Shown: positions 43,260-53,890, counted from the stretch's first letter. The stretch: 64,000 nucleotides of DNA from Celeribacter baekdonensis B30 (GCF_000299875.1 NZ_AMRK01000001.1:620001-684000), one strand, 5' to 3'. The notes: a model not told the origin generated them from the letters alone. Numbers and translations are program-made.

Positions 43260-44241
43260 CCTCGGCGGCGATCTCAAAGGACTTGAGCCGTGCTGTGTGA
43301 TCGTGAATATTGCCGGCGATGATGATTTCATCCGGTTTATAGCGCGCGATCATCGCCGCCAATTGATCCCGTACCATCGGCTTTGTTCCCGTGGCGGAGA
43401 CGGCAAAAATTGCCTCAAGCTGTGGCAAAAACTGACGCGGTACGACGCTTGCCACATCTTTGACCGGGCGGGGCAATTTGCCCGGTTTGCCCATGCGCAG
43501 ATTGGCGAACGTCTGCATCATCGACGAGCGGATAAACAGTGCCTCCTCCGCCGTTTCAGCGGCAAACACATTGGTCGCCAACATGAAATGTGGCTTTTCG
43601 AGATGTTCGGAAGGCTGGAACATCCCGCGATAAATCTCAATCGCCTGTTCCAGCGCGGCCGGAGCAAAATGCGAGGCAAAAGCATAGGGTAGGCCCAAAA
43701 TGGCGGCCAATTCTGCGCCATAGGTCGACGAGCCCAGCATCCAAACCGGCACATGGGTGCCCGTGCCCGGAAAGGCGCGCACCGCCGCCGTCTCCGGCAT
43801 ATCTCCGAGATAGGCGATCACCTCCTGAACATCCTGCGGGAAGGTTTCGCCATTAGCATGTCCAGGCGTCAGGTTGCGCCGAAGTGCCCGTGCGGTGGGC
43901 ATATCCGTGCCGGGCGCACGCCCCAGGCCCAGATCAATCCGATCGCCATAGAGGGCTTGTAACGTGCCAAAGGCCTCCGCCACTTGCAAGGGCGCGTGGT
44001 TCGGCAACATGATCCCACCGGAGCCGATCCGCATGGTTTTGGTGGCGTTTGCGATATGGCCGATCACCACCGCCGTCGCGGCAGAGGCAATCCCCGGCAT
44101 GTTGTGATGTTCAGCCAACCAATAGCGGTTGTAGCCCCAGCCTTCGGCGTGTTGCGCCAGATCGACACTGTTCTTCAATGCGTCAGAGGTGGGTGTGCCA
44201 TCGGGCACGGGGGCGAGGTCGAGAAGGGAATAGGGGATCAT
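43243..44241 (-). CDS. luciferase-like (LLM) flavin-dependent oxidoreductase
   Basis: A 332-residue flavin-dependent monooxygenase of the bacterial-luciferase fold: [60 protein letters not shown] with [20 protein letters not shown], and [20 protein letters not shown]. This is the MsnO8/LuxA-like alkanal-type subgroup. It uses FMNH2 and oxygen; the substrate is unknown. Confidence 0.93.
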   Translation of the reverse strand: MIPYSLLDLAPVPDGTPTSDALKNSVDLAQHAEGWGYNRYWLAEHHNMPGIASAATAVVIGHIANATKTMRIGSGGIMLPNHAPLQVAEAFGTLQALYGDRIDLGLGRAPGTDMPTARALRRNLTPGHANGETFPQDVQEVIAYLGDMPETAAVRAFPGTGTHVPVWMLGSSTYGAELAAILGLPYAFASHFAPAALEQAIEIYRGMFQPSEHLEKPHFMLATNVFAAETAEEALFIRSSMMQTFANLRMGKPGKLPRPVKDVASVVPRQFLPQLEAIFAVSATGTKPMVRDQLAAMIARYKPDEIIIAGNIHDHTARLKSFEIAAEVMKEL

Positions 44242-44312
44242 GTGCGGCTCCTTTGCTCACCATGTGGGGCGTTTCGAGCCGGTTCCAAGCGTCTCAGCCT
44301 GACCGATTTCGC

Positions 44313-45338
44313 TCACCGCCGTTGCGCCAGCATGGCAAGACGGATCAAGGCCCGTTCCATCACCGCCATGGTCGGGGCGCGTGAAGACGAGCGCAGGGTC
44401 AGATCGGTATCGGTCAAAATACCCAAGGCAGTCTCAAGTTTATACACACCCCAGCCCTGTGCCTGCCGGGTCATACGCTCGCGGCGTGGGCCAAAAATCG
44501 GCGGACGGGCGCGGGCAATGCCGGAGGCCGCACCGCCGGGATCAGACGCCGCCGCATGAAGCGCGCGAAAATGGCGCATGGTGAAAATCGAGAGGGCGAC
44601 CGGATCAATGCCCTGTCCCTCGATCTTGATCATCAACGGGCCAAGCTCGGGCGTGCGCCCCTCAGCGACGATATTCAAAACATCATCCACCTCCGCCTCA
44701 GAGGTCGCGGGGGCGCAATTTTGCACATCCTCGCTGGACACGGGGGACGGGTCACTGAGCTTATAAAGTGACAGTTTCTCAAGCGTTTGACGGAAATCTC
44801 CGGGGTCGATGCTGCGCGACAAGGCCTCGATGTCGACCATCGCCTCGCGGGAAATGTCCTGTACACCTGCCTTTTTCAACGTCGCTTCGATCTCTGCGCG
44901 CGACGGAGGGTCGGCATAAATCGCAACGCAATAGGCGCTTGGATGGCCTTCAAACAATTTGCGCAGTTTCGACGTGGCTTTCAGGCTCCCGGCTGTGACA
45001 ATCACCTGTGCATCGCCTTCGCGCCAATCAAACAGCGCCTCTTTCATCGCATCGGCCACTTGGTCGGTTGCGTCTTCGACAAAGGCGACACGGGGGCCGG
45101 GGAAAAACCCTTGGGCCTTCATCGCATCCATCAACATGGCTTTGTCTTTACGCATCTCCGCACCCGACATCCGGGTCAGGCGCATTTCCTCTTCGCCTTG
45201 TGGGCCGATGAGGGCTTCAATCACTTCTTGCCGACGCAGCGCGATCCGCATCGCATCCGGCCCATAGAGCAAAAGCCCGGCCTTTTTCGGGTCGGGCTTG
45301 GCAAAATATCCAATCGCATCGCGGGGCGAGAGTTTCAT
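44313..45338 (-). CDS. holA: DNA polymerase III delta subunit HolA
   Basis: A 341-residue clamp-loader subunit. GLLLYGPDAMRIALRRQEVI is the N-terminal strand, followed by the ATPase-like domain 1, domain 2 with PSRAEIEATLKKAGVQDISR and domain 3 with DPVALSIFTMRHFRALHAAA. The length matches the family. Delta opens the sliding clamp. Its start overlaps the lptE stop by 4 bases; lptE-holA behind leuS is a common arrangement in proteobacteria. Confidence 0.93.
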   Translation of the reverse strand: MKLSPRDAIGYFAKPDPKKAGLLLYGPDAMRIALRRQEVIEALIGPQGEEEMRLTRMSGAEMRKDKAMLMDAMKAQGFFPGPRVAFVEDATDQVADAMKEALFDWREGDAQVIVTAGSLKATSKLRKLFEGHPSAYCVAIYADPPSRAEIEATLKKAGVQDISREAMVDIEALSRSIDPGDFRQTLEKLSLYKLSDPSPVSSEDVQNCAPATSEAEVDDVLNIVAEGRTPELGPLMIKIEGQGIDPVALSIFTMRHFRALHAAASDPGGAASGIARARPPIFGPRRERMTRQAQGWGVYKLETALGILTDTDLTLRSSSRAPTMAVMERALIRLAMLAQRR

Positions 45339-45832
45339 TTCTGCATCTCGACGGTGGTGATGAGTTTGCTGACCATTTGATCCGCCAAGATCACCATCAG
45401 CCGCTCATAAGCATCGCGGGGGGCGGTGATCGCATCGACGGTCGAGCCGGTGGCGGAATAGGCGGTGAAGCTGGACACGTCGCTTTTGGTCAAGACGCGT
45501 TCGGTTTGAATTTCGGTCAGGGTAAAGCTGACTTTGCCTTCAATGTGATAGCGGGTGATTTCCTGATCGCGGGTCAGGCCAATGGCATGTTCCGTGGTCG
45601 AGATGTCATAGCTCAATCGATACAGCGGCGCGGTTGTCGGGCCAAATACGGTGCTAAGACGATTGACCAGAGCATAGCTTTCACGATCCGATGGCGCGTC
45701 CACATCGACCTGACCACGCAGCGCAGCCGCAGTGCCGCCGGGCGCATAGGCGGGGGAAAATCCGCATCCGGCCACCGCCCCCAAAGAGGCGATGGCGGAG
45801 ATCAGGAAAGTGCGGCGATCAAACAACGACAT
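45335..45832 (-). CDS. lptE: LPS-assembly lipoprotein LptE
   Basis: A 165-residue outer-membrane lipoprotein: signal [20 protein letters not shown] with lipobox AGC, then [20 protein letters not shown] and the conserved [20 protein letters not shown]. LptE plugs LptD and helps insert LPS in the outer membrane. The ATG at 45832 overlaps leuS by 14 bases; the frame stays open to 45880 but not plausibly. A leuS-lptE-holA operon is seen. Confidence 0.9.
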   Translation of the reverse strand: MSLFDRRTFLISAIASLGAVAGCGFSPAYAPGGTAAALRGQVDVDAPSDRESYALVNRLSTVFGPTTAPLYRLSYDISTTEHAIGLTRDQEITRYHIEGKVSFTLTEIQTERVLTKSDVSSFTAYSATGSTVDAITAPRDAYERLMVILADQMVSKLITTVEMQK

Positions 45833-48380
45833 TGACGATGCGGCCCGGGACAACAATGAGTTTTTTCGGAGACCCTCCATTGAGCGCCTTTTTCACAGCA
45901 TCGTTTTCCAAGACCAGCTTTTCAACCTCTTCTTTCGGCATATCCTTCGGAACGGTGATTTCGTCACGCCGTTTGCCGTTGATTTGAATCGGCAGGGTCA
46001 CGTTGTCCTCGACCAACATCGCCTCATCGGGGATCGGCCAAGGGGCCTTGGTCACCAAACCTTCGCCGCCCAAAAGCGCCCACATTTCCTCGGCCACATG
46101 CGGTGTCATTGGCGACATCAGTTGGGCCAGGGTTTTGAGGGCAAAGCGTTTCGCTTCGCGCCCGGCTTTGGATTTGGCAATGGTGTTGGTGAAACCATAG
46201 AGTTTGGCGATGGAGGCGTTAAAGCCAAAGGACTCGATGCCTTGGGTGACCTCCAACATGGCTTTATGTGCGCTCCGGATCAGATCCTCGTTGCCTTGGC
46301 CCTGTTCCGGGGTTTCACCCAATTCCGCCGCCAAGCGATAGACCCGCGCGAGGTGTTTGGACGACGCCTCCGCTCCTGATGCGGTCCATTCCACGTCCCG
46401 TTCGGGAGGTGAGTCGGACAACACAAACCAACGCGCCGTGTCGGCCCCGTATTGTTTGATGATCTCGACCGGATCGACCACGTTGTTTTTCGATTTCGAC
46501 ATTTTGGCGGAAGGGATCACATTGACCCGCTCGCCTGTCTCTTTGACAAACACGCCGCCGTCGCGCTCTTCGACCTCTTCGGGGTAGTGATAGATCGTAC
46601 GATCATGCGGGCCTTTGCGTTCGGCATTCTCGTAGATCGCGTGGGTCACCATGCCTTGGGTGAACAGCGCGTTGAACGGTTCGCGCGACTTGTCCGGCAA
46701 ATGTCCGGTCTCGTTCATCGCGCGGGCGAAAAACCGCGAATACAACAGGTGCAAAATCGCGTGTTCAATCCCGCCGATATACTGATCGACATTCATCCAA
46801 TACTCCGCATCCTCGGCCACGGTTGGCGTGGTGGCGCGCGGCGCGGTGAAGCGGGCGTAATACCAGGAACTGTCGACAAACGTGTCCATCGTGTCGGTCT
46901 CGCGCAACGCATCTGCACCGCATTTCGGACAGGCGCAGTTGCGCCATGTCGGGTGGCGATCCAGCGGATTGCCCGGTTTGTCAAAACTGACATCGTCGGG
47001 CAGCTCAATCGGCAGGTTCTCTTTTTTCTCCGGCACAACACCGCAGGCCTCGCAATGCACGACGGGGATCGGACAGCCCCAATAGCGTTGCCGCGACAGG
47101 CCCCAATCGCGCAGGCGGTACTTGGTCACGCCATGACCGACGCCATTGGCTTCACAGAACGCGATGGCCGTGTTCACGCCCTCGTCGCCGGTTTGAACCG
47201 CGTCCCCTGCAAAGCCGCGCAGATAGCGCACAGTGTCGGATTTCAGCGGCGTGTAGGCCTCCGAGGTGTTCAACTCGTCTTTAACCGGTTCAAACACATA
47301 ATGGATCGGTAGGTCGTATTTGGTGGCAAATTCAAAGTCGCGTTGATCATGCGCCGGACAGCCAAAAATTGCGCCTGTGCCGTAATCCATCAAGATGAAG
47401 TTGGCGATATAGACCGGCAATTCCACCGCGGTATCAAACGGATGGCGCACGGTCAGTCCGGTGTTAAAACCAAGTTTCTCAGCCGTTTCAATCGCCTCTT
47501 CGGTGGTGCCGCCTTTGCGGCATTCTTCGCAAAACGCGGCGATCTCTGGATTGGTGTCAGAGAGGTGTTTCGCCAGCGGATGATCGGCGGAGATGCCCAC
47601 GAAGGACGCGCCCAGCAACGTGTCGGGGCGGGTGGTGTAGACTTCGATGCGATCATGAGTGTCCGGGCCATCCACCAGAGAGAAGGCAAATTGCAGTCCG
47701 CGCGATTTGCCGATCCAGTTTTTCTGCATGGTTTTGACCTTGTCCGGCCACTGATCCAGATGGTCAATCGCCTGCAACAGGTCTTCGGAATAATCGGAGA
47801 TTTTAAAGAACCACTGGGTCAATTCGCGCCGCTCGACCAACGCACCAGACCGCCAACCGCGCCCGTCCTCGACCTGCTCGTTCGCCAAAACCGTCATATC
47901 CACCGGGTCCCAGTTGACCACCGCGTTTTTGCGGTAAACCAGACCCTTGGCCAGCATGTCGATGAACATCGCCTGCTGTTGGCCGTAATATTCCGGGTCA
48001 CAGGTGGCAAACATCCGGGTCCAGTCGATTGACAGGCCCAGCGGTTTCATCTGATCGACCATCGTGTCGATATTGGCGTAGGTCCATGTTTTCGGATGCC
48101 CGCCCGACGCCATCGCGGCATTTTCCGCCGGCATGCCAAAAGCGTCAAACCCCATCGGGTGCAACACATTGTGCCCGGTCGAGGATTTGTAACGCGCCAC
48201 AACATCACCCATCGTGTAATTGCGCACGTGACCGATATGAATGCGCCCCGATGGGTAGGGGAACATCTCAAGCACATAGTATTTCGGCCGGGTCTCATCG
48301 CGCGTGGCGAGAAACACCTCGGCCTCATCCCAGGCCTGTTGCCATTTCGGTTCGATCTCACTTGGCGCGTAGCGGCTCAT
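45819..48380 (-). CDS. leuS: leucyl-tRNA synthetase
   Basis: An 853-residue class I synthetase. HIGH lies in [25 protein letters not shown] in [20 protein letters not shown]. The editing domain CP1 occupies roughly residues 225-425 with [16 protein letters not shown] and [15 protein letters not shown], and a zinc-like domain ([20 protein letters not shown]) is present. The ATG at 48380 ([17 protein letters not shown]) has AAGGA upstream. First gene of leuS-lptE-holA. Confidence 0.97.
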   Translation of the reverse strand: MSRYAPSEIEPKWQQAWDEAEVFLATRDETRPKYYVLEMFPYPSGRIHIGHVRNYTMGDVVARYKSSTGHNVLHPMGFDAFGMPAENAAMASGGHPKTWTYANIDTMVDQMKPLGLSIDWTRMFATCDPEYYGQQQAMFIDMLAKGLVYRKNAVVNWDPVDMTVLANEQVEDGRGWRSGALVERRELTQWFFKISDYSEDLLQAIDHLDQWPDKVKTMQKNWIGKSRGLQFAFSLVDGPDTHDRIEVYTTRPDTLLGASFVGISADHPLAKHLSDTNPEIAAFCEECRKGGTTEEAIETAEKLGFNTGLTVRHPFDTAVELPVYIANFILMDYGTGAIFGCPAHDQRDFEFATKYDLPIHYVFEPVKDELNTSEAYTPLKSDTVRYLRGFAGDAVQTGDEGVNTAIAFCEANGVGHGVTKYRLRDWGLSRQRYWGCPIPVVHCEACGVVPEKKENLPIELPDDVSFDKPGNPLDRHPTWRNCACPKCGADALRETDTMDTFVDSSWYYARFTAPRATTPTVAEDAEYWMNVDQYIGGIEHAILHLLYSRFFARAMNETGHLPDKSREPFNALFTQGMVTHAIYENAERKGPHDRTIYHYPEEVEERDGGVFVKETGERVNVIPSAKMSKSKNNVVDPVEIIKQYGADTARWFVLSDSPPERDVEWTASGAEASSKHLARVYRLAAELGETPEQGQGNEDLIRSAHKAMLEVTQGIESFGFNASIAKLYGFTNTIAKSKAGREAKRFALKTLAQLMSPMTPHVAEEMWALLGGEGLVTKAPWPIPDEAMLVEDNVTLPIQINGKRRDEITVPKDMPKEEVEKLVLENDAVKKALNGGSPKKLIVVPGRIVNVVV

Positions 48381-48513
48381 GCGGGTGTCCTTTGGATGGT
48401 CAGTCAAACGCCGAGCCATTCAGGCCCGGCGTGGTCGCAAATGTCATAAAACGTTGGTGGCTTGGGGTCCAGAGGCGATCAAATCACATGGACCTGCAAC
48501 ATGGATCTGTTGG

Positions 48514-49086
48514 TCATTTGCCAGAGCGCAACTGACGCGCGCGGGTCAGAATGGCGTCTTCGACGGCGTGAATGGTTTCTTGGCTGACCGCGCCGCCCTT
48601 GGTGTAAAGCGATATGTTCAGCGTGCGCGCGTCAAGCGCCGGATCGGTGACATGGATCACCGCACGGTAAGCGCGTCCGCCACCCGGAGGGGTGCCATAG
48701 CCGGTGATGATCACACCGGTGAACGGATCGGCCTCTTGCACGGGCAAAAAGGACAAAACATCCAAAGCGGCGTTCCAGATGTATTTGTTGACCTGAACTT
48801 TGTCTTCAACCGACCCACGCCCGCCGCCAAAAATGGTGCGGCGTTTGGATTGTTCGATGACAATGGTCTCGCCGTTGAGGATTTCGACAGCCTGACCTGT
48901 GGATTTGGTGTCGATGACCTCACCCTCATCCGAGGTGGTCACTTTCGGCCCGCCCGAAAACGGACCGGACCCAATGGAGCCCGCGCTGCCACCAAAAGAG
49001 CCAAAGCTGTCAAACCCGCCACAGCCCGCAAGCGTCAGAGTTGCGGCACAGGCGGTGATCAAAACAAAGGTACGGCGAAACATCAA
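48514..49086 (-). CDS. DUF3576 lipoprotein
   Basis: A 190-residue lipoprotein: signal MMFRRTFVLITACAATLTLA with lipobox LAGC, a Gly/Ser/Phe-rich linker (GGFDSFGSFGGSAGSIGSGP), then the DUF3576 core with VNKYIWNAALDVLSFLPVQE and GGVIITGYG-like ITGYGTPPGGGRAYRAVIHV. The family is found across alphaproteobacteria and sits in the outer membrane by inference. Start 49086 or 49083. Confidence 0.85.
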   Translation of the reverse strand: MMFRRTFVLITACAATLTLAGCGGFDSFGSFGGSAGSIGSGPFSGGPKVTTSDEGEVIDTKSTGQAVEILNGETIVIEQSKRRTIFGGGRGSVEDKVQVNKYIWNAALDVLSFLPVQEADPFTGVIITGYGTPPGGGRAYRAVIHVTDPALDARTLNISLYTKGGAVSQETIHAVEDAILTRARQLRSGK

Positions 49087-49175
49087 AGGCTCCTCTTAAG
49101 GTATCGCGGCAACCGTATCGCTCGCCGGGAAAAGGAACAAGGCCTTCAATGTGTAAAAGCGATGAGACAAAAGGA

Positions 49176-49201
49176 AAGGGCCGCCCCGAAGGGCGGCCCT
49201 T
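49176..49201 (-). terminator. intrinsic terminator after the porin gene
   Basis: An 11-base perfect stem AAGGGCCGCCC / GGGCGGCCCTT with a CGAA loop lies just after the porin stop. On the minus strand it is followed by a T-rich tract (TTCCTTTTG). It ends the porin transcript. Confidence 0.85.
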
Positions 49202-49224
49202 AAGAATTTCAATTCCGTCAGAAA

Positions 49225-50439
49225 TTAGAACTTGAAGGACAGAGCCAGAGTGGCGCCGGAGTTCAGCTCGTAGCCGCCAACACCAGTGTCGATGTCATCG
49301 GTGGATTCTGCAGCAACCGAGTTCGCATCAGCATAAGAGGCGAGGAAAGATGCGCCGCCGCCGAGGTCGTATTCAGCCACGACGTAGGCTGCGAAGTCGT
49401 TGTCGTTACCGAAGGCGCCAGTGGAACCATCGTCGTCGCCGTCAATGTAACCAGCGGTCACAACCAGACCGGAACCGAAGTCGTATGCGCCTTCGATGGC
49501 GTACTCAGCTTCGCCGAGAACTTCTTCGTAGTAAGCGGCAACGGTGATCGGGCCGTCGGAGTAGTCCACGGACACGCCGTAAGCATCGTCTTCGGTCACG
49601 GTCGAGTCGTCAAAGTCGTAGGAGACGTAGTAAGCGCCGAGGGTTACCGGGCCAACCGGATAGGACACGTCGATACCAAAGCCGGTGGCAACGTCAGAGT
49701 AATCCATGTAGGTCAGGTTGAAGTCAGCGCCTGCAAAGATCGCGCCGAGGTTCAGCGCAATCATGTCTTCTTCGGTGGCGGTTACAGCAGCTGCGGATGC
49801 GATGCCACTAGCGTCAAAAGCAACGTCTTCTGCGTAAAGCAAGCCAGCGTTGAACATGCCGAAGTCGTAGCCCAAAGCGACTTGGCTGTAGTGGAACTCG
49901 CCGTTGGTTTTGTCGGTGGCGGGGGTAACAGTGCCATCAAACACGTCTTGATCGACGAGAATGGAAGACGCAGCGATGGACAGGCCAGCATATTCTGCGG
50001 TTACCAAGAGGCCACCAGTAGCGTCTGCGCCACCGGAGAAGTAACCTTCGTAATCGTCAGCGGCGTCGGCCGGAGCGAAAAGGTCGTTGTCATACAGAGT
50101 CGACACACCTTTGAAGGAGGCATATGCGGTGTCAACGTCGCCGAAGGACAGGGTGAACATGTCATTGGACAGCGACAGAACCCAGTCAGAGGAGTCAACA
50201 GTGCCCATGCTGAAAGTGTCGTCATCACCGCTTTCCAGGTCGATGTCGAGTTTAGCAGAAGCGGTCCAGCCGTTGTTCAGCTCTTGAGAGAGGTTCACAT
50301 AGAGGCCGGCATCGTAGTAGAAGCCGTCTTCAAAATCGTCGTTGTAGCCGATTTCTGCGTCACCAGACCAGGTGACTTCAGCGGAAGCGGCGCCTGCGAG
50401 CAGAGCGATCGCTGCGGAGGAGAGAAGAATCTTTTTCAT
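49225..50439 (-). CDS. outer-membrane porin, Rhodobacter type
   Basis: A 404-residue outer-membrane protein: signal MKKILLSSAAIALLAGAASA, mature start EVTWSGDAEIGYNDDFEDGF, many short amphipathic strands (YDAGLYVNLSQELNNGWTAS, GAYYVSYDFDDSTVTEDDAY), very acidic composition (D, E, G, A rich) and a terminal phenylalanine (TLALSFKF), the signal for beta-barrel assembly. It forms a general diffusion pore. GAGGGC stands before the ATG. The 219-base space upstream holds its promoter and that of the YggS-type gene. Confidence 0.93.
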   Translation of the reverse strand: MKKILLSSAAIALLAGAASAEVTWSGDAEIGYNDDFEDGFYYDAGLYVNLSQELNNGWTASAKLDIDLESGDDDTFSMGTVDSSDWVLSLSNDMFTLSFGDVDTAYASFKGVSTLYDNDLFAPADAADDYEGYFSGGADATGGLLVTAEYAGLSIAASSILVDQDVFDGTVTPATDKTNGEFHYSQVALGYDFGMFNAGLLYAEDVAFDASGIASAAAVTATEEDMIALNLGAIFAGADFNLTYMDYSDVATGFGIDVSYPVGPVTLGAYYVSYDFDDSTVTEDDAYGVSVDYSDGPITVAAYYEEVLGEAEYAIEGAYDFGSGLVVTAGYIDGDDDGSTGAFGNDNDFAAYVVAEYDLGGGASFLASYADANSVAAESTDDIDTGVGGYELNSGATLALSFKF

Positions 50440-50658
50440 TTTTTGCCCTCGTGGAATTTTTGAGTATCAGGCATGCCGGCTAACCCGACACATGGGCATT
50501 GAAATGCGCCGAGATGGGTTTTGGGTCAAGCAAACGCACTCTTGGTTGGTCAGCTCTGCCAAAAATGATGCAACTTCGCCACACACCTGTTGCATGGGGG
50601 GTGAGACCCGCCTTATGAAACCCAATGAGAGTGGGTGGTTACGCCGAAGGGGACAGAT

Positions 50659-51315
50659 ATGGGATTGGCCGAAATCAAACAGCGGATTGTCGACGAAGCC
50701 ACGCGCTGTGGCCGCAATCCGCAGGATGTGTGTCTGATTGCTGTGTCGAAAGTCCAGCCGGATGACCGAGTCGTCGCGGTGTTGGAACAGGGGCATCGGG
50801 TTTTTGGTGAAAACAAGGTGCAGGAGGCGGCGGGCAAATGGCCGGGTTTTAAGGAACGTTTTGCCGGAGTGGAGTTGCATCTGATCGGTCCGTTGCAAAC
50901 CAACAAGGCGCGGCAAGCGATGGAGCTTTTTGATGTGATCCAGACGTTGGATCGCCTGAAATTGGCCAAAACCATTGCGCGTCTGGCGGAGGAGACCGGT
51001 GCCTGTCCGCGACTTTATATACAGGTGAACACCGGGGCCGAGCCGCAAAAGGCGGGTGTGTTGCCCGAAGAGGCTGATGCGTTTATCAAAGAGTGTCGCG
51101 ATTTGGGCCTGTCAATTGAGGGGCTGATGTGCATCCCGCCCGCCGATGAAGAACCGTCTTTGAACTTTGCTTTGCTGGCCAAAATCGCCAAGCGCAACGG
51201 GATCAAAGGTCTGTCGATGGGCATGTCCGGGGATTTCGAAACCGCGATTGCCCAAGGGGCGACGCATGTGCGGGTTGGCTCCGCGATCTTTGGCGAGCGG
51301 GCCTATGAGGTCTGA
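50659..51315 (+). CDS. YggS-family PLP-binding protein
   Basis: A 218-residue PLP homeostasis protein with the PLP lysine in VCLIAVSKVQPDDRVVAVLE, and VFGENKVQEAAGKWP, ELHLIGPLQTNKARQAMELF, LSMGMSGDFETAIAQGATHV and VRVGSAIFGER. Proteins of this family (YggS, PLPBP) buffer free pyridoxal phosphate. The ATG at 50659 has GAAGGGG upstream; a GTG at 50635 is also in frame. Confidence 0.95.
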   Translation: MGLAEIKQRIVDEATRCGRNPQDVCLIAVSKVQPDDRVVAVLEQGHRVFGENKVQEAAGKWPGFKERFAGVELHLIGPLQTNKARQAMELFDVIQTLDRLKLAKTIARLAEETGACPRLYIQVNTGAEPQKAGVLPEEADAFIKECRDLGLSIEGLMCIPPADEEPSLNFALLAKIAKRNGIKGLSMGMSGDFETAIAQGATHVRVGSAIFGERAYEV

Positions 51316-51348
51316 CTGTTGTGTATTTAGGCTGCAATGAAGGCAGGC

Positions 51349-51843
51349 TTAGCGGACAATCAACCGGGTCGCGGGACTGATCCGCTCTGCGATCCATCGC
51401 AGATGATCGGCGCGAAAGGCAACGCAGCCCTCGGTTGGATGGCGCGGTTTGCGCCAACGGTGGATGAAAATCGCCGAGCCTTTGCCGGGGGTTGCCTCTG
51501 GCCAATTCCAATTTGTGGTGAGCACCAGATCATACAAACGGTCGCCCCGGCGCATTTTTTCATGGCTGGCTTTGAACGGCGCGCGCACCAAATGATTGTA
51601 GCGGGGGTGATCCGTGGCATCGCACCACAGGTCGCCGATGCGGATTTCGGTGCCATTCAGCGCGGGCACCCGGTCCGCTCTATAATAGAGTTCCGCGATC
51701 TCATGGGGGCCAATCGGCGTGCCGCCGTCGCCTTCGCGCTTGTTGGCAACAATGCCTCCCTTGCCGATGGAACAGGGGAACCGGCGTCCCATGAACCGCG
51801 CACCCCACCGGGTGATGACCAGATCGCGTGGGGTTGGCTTCAT
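51349..51843 (-). CDS. L,D-transpeptidase family protein
   Basis: A 164-residue YkuD-fold protein: VITRWGARFMGRRFPCSIGK, GIVANKREGDGGTPIG, and the catalytic block IFIHRWRKPRHPTEGCVAF with the nucleophile Cys (His about 14 residues before). No signal peptide is seen, so it may be anchored by other means or act in the cytoplasm after truncation; other members of this group also lack one. It overlaps the ribA stop by 4 bases. Confidence 0.85.
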   Translation of the reverse strand: MKPTPRDLVITRWGARFMGRRFPCSIGKGGIVANKREGDGGTPIGPHEIAELYYRADRVPALNGTEIRIGDLWCDATDHPRYNHLVRAPFKASHEKMRRGDRLYDLVLTTNWNWPEATPGKGSAIFIHRWRKPRHPTEGCVAFRADHLRWIAERISPATRLIVR

Positions 51844-52928
51844 AGTAAATGCCCGGATTTTTTCGCCTTGGTGGCCAGATAGGCGGTGTTGAACCGGTTT
51901 TCACCCACCATAAGCGGCACGCGTTCGGCCACGGTGATCCCCTGTTCCTCCATGCGCGCGACCTTGGCGGGGTTGTTGGTCAAAAGGCGAACGGTGGAAA
52001 ATCCCATCTCTTTGAGGATCGCGGCGCCAATACGGAAATCGCGTTCGTCATCCTCGAAGCCAAGCCGGTGGTTGGCCTGTACCGTATCAAATCCTTGGTC
52101 CTGCAATGAGTAGGCACGCATTTTGTTGGCGTGACCAATGCCGCGGCCCTCTTGGTTGAGGTAGAGCAACACACCCGCGCCGACCTCGCCCATTTGTGCC
52201 AGAGCCGTGTTCAATTGCGGTCCGCAATCGCATTTGAGCGACCCAAACAGGTCGCCGGTGAAACAGGCCGAATGCAGTCTCGCCAAAACGGGTTGGCCGC
52301 GATCCGGGCGGCCAATTTCGACGGCAAAATGTTCCTCGCCGCCGTCATCTGGGCGAAACACATGCACACGTCCGGCCTCCGAGGCGACCAGTGGCACGCG
52401 GGCATGAACCACGTCATGCAGGGGCGCAAGATCGGCCATGAACGGCATGGCTTGGCCCACCGGGATCACAGTCAGGCCGTTCTGGGCCGCGAGGTCCAAG
52501 GCGTTTTCGACCTCGACCAAGATCGCGGCGGGCAAGAGGCGTGCCGATTTGGCCAAAGCAATCGCGGCCCGCGCCGCCGTTGCATCGCCGCCGCGCGCTG
52601 ATTGAAACGGGCCTTTCATCGGATGGGTCAGATCGTCGGCAGGGTCTGCGACTGCCTCAATCCAAGTCACATCTACGTCTTTCGGTAGGATCAGCCGTGC
52701 CAGATCGCCATCGTAAGCGCGCGCATTTAATGTTTCGGCCCGTCGTGCCGTGATCGCCAAATGCGCCGTGCCAAGCGAGGCGAGATCCGCAAGCCGCGCA
52801 GCCGAGACCCCTTCGGCGGCCACGGCAAGTGCTGCACCAGAGGTGGTTTGCAAGACCACAGGTACGCCCATCCGCAAATCCGCGCGGGCGCGGGCGACAC
52901 GTTCGGCAAGGGAGGGGGCTAGGCTCAT
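51840..52928 (-). CDS. ribA: GTP cyclohydrolase II with a degenerate RibB-like N-terminal half
   Basis: A 362-residue riboflavin-pathway enzyme. The C-terminal half (from about 185) has GTP cyclohydrolase II features: zinc ligands in ACFTGDLFGSLKCDCGPQLN, GVLLYLNQEGRGIGHANKMR and LLTNNPAKVARMEEQGI. The N-terminal half has the RibB length and fold hints but lacks the catalytic acidic motif (DDEDRENE-type) expected for dihydroxybutanone phosphate synthase, so that half is probably inactive. ATG 52928 gives MSLAPSLAERV; another in-frame ATG at 52961 cannot be excluded. Confidence 0.9.
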   Translation of the reverse strand: MSLAPSLAERVARARADLRMGVPVVLQTTSGAALAVAAEGVSAARLADLASLGTAHLAITARRAETLNARAYDGDLARLILPKDVDVTWIEAVADPADDLTHPMKGPFQSARGGDATAARAAIALAKSARLLPAAILVEVENALDLAAQNGLTVIPVGQAMPFMADLAPLHDVVHARVPLVASEAGRVHVFRPDDGGEEHFAVEIGRPDRGQPVLARLHSACFTGDLFGSLKCDCGPQLNTALAQMGEVGAGVLLYLNQEGRGIGHANKMRAYSLQDQGFDTVQANHRLGFEDDERDFRIGAAILKEMGFSTVRLLTNNPAKVARMEEQGITVAERVPLMVGENRFNTAYLATKAKKSGHLL

Positions 52929-53097
52929 CGGGGCAATCCAGAGTGATTTCAGACCCTTCATGTAGCGATCTTTGACATAAAGTGAAACATTTCCGGTGAA
53001 TTTGACACGCTTGCGTGAGCACAGTGTTGCAAATCTTGTCGAAGCGGACAGGCGAGCGCACATCACAGTCAAGACACAAACAAAGGAGGTCACTGTG

Positions 53098-53784
53098 ATG
53101 GCCACTCTCAAAAAGATTCTGCTTGTTGATGATGATGACGATCTGCGCGAAGCGCTGAGCGAACAGCTTGTCATGACTGAAGATTTCGATGTGTTCGAAG
53201 CCGACAGTGGTGCTTCCGCCATGGAGCGCGCCAAGGAGGGGCATTATGACCTCATCATGTTGGATGTTGGCCTGCCGGACACGGATGGGCGCGAGCTGTG
53301 CAAACGCCTGCGCAAATCCGGGGTGAAAGCGCCGATCCTGATGCTCACCGGCCATGACACCGACGCCGACACCATTCTGGGCCTTGATTCCGGCGCCAAT
53401 GATTATGTGACCAAACCGTTCAAATTTCCGGTGCTTTTGGCTCGTATCCGCGCCCAATTGCGCACCCATGAACAATCTGAGGCGGCTGTGTTCCAGCTTG
53501 GGCCATATACGTTCAAACCAGCGCAAAAGATGCTTGTCACCGAAGATGACAAGAAAATCCGTCTGACGGAAAAAGAGACCAACATCCTCAAATTCCTCTA
53601 TCGGGCCACCGAAGGCGTCGTTGCCCGCGATGTGTTGTTGCATGAGGTTTGGGGCTACAACGCCGGGGTGACCACGCACACGCTGGAAACCCATATTTAC
53701 CGGCTGCGGCAGAAAATCGAACCCGATCCCTCGAATGCGCGGTTGTTGGTGACCGAATCCGGTGGCTACCGCTTGGCGTCCTAA
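53098..53784 (+). CDS. OmpR-family response regulator
   Basis: A 228-residue regulator: receiver domain with KKILLVDDDDDLREALSEQL, phosphorylated Asp in YDLIMLDVGLPDTDGRELC, Thr in MLTGHDTDADT and Lys in DYVTKPFKF, then a winged helix (from about 130) with RLTEKETNILKFLYRATEGV and THTLETHIYRLRQKIEPDPS. An AAAGGAGGT site precedes the ATG at 53098. No histidine kinase lies beside it, so it is an orphan here. A strong terminator follows. Confidence 0.95.
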   Translation: MATLKKILLVDDDDDLREALSEQLVMTEDFDVFEADSGASAMERAKEGHYDLIMLDVGLPDTDGRELCKRLRKSGVKAPILMLTGHDTDADTILGLDSGANDYVTKPFKFPVLLARIRAQLRTHEQSEAAVFQLGPYTFKPAQKMLVTEDDKKIRLTEKETNILKFLYRATEGVVARDVLLHEVWGYNAGVTTHTLETHIYRLRQKIEPDPSNARLLVTESGGYRLAS

Positions 53785-53861
53785 CCCGACGAAGCGAAAG
53801 CCCCACATCAAGCCCCTGCGCATCGGGGATCGGATGCGCGTTCCCTCTCCCTCGTTCCTCT

Positions 53862-53890
53862 GGCCCGGCTGATCTCAGTCGGGCCTTTTT
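53862..53890 (+). terminator. intrinsic terminator after the response regulator
   Basis: GGCCCGGCTGA / TCAGTCGGGCC pair (one G-T) around a short loop, followed by TTTTT at 53886-53890. It lies 78 bases after the response-regulator stop and before the xth gene. Confidence 0.85.

Noticed and set aside
46452-47312. Long plus-strand open frame (about 286 codons) inside leuS
   Set aside because: It is antisense to strongly conserved synthetase sequence, and its translation is rich in H, R, Q and G without any domain; a shadow of high-GC codon use.
51349-53784. Possible link of the L,D-transpeptidase, ribA and response regulator as one functional system
   Set aside because: The transpeptidase-ribA overlap shows co-transcription, but the response regulator is divergent with its own ribosome site and terminator; no shared function is visible.
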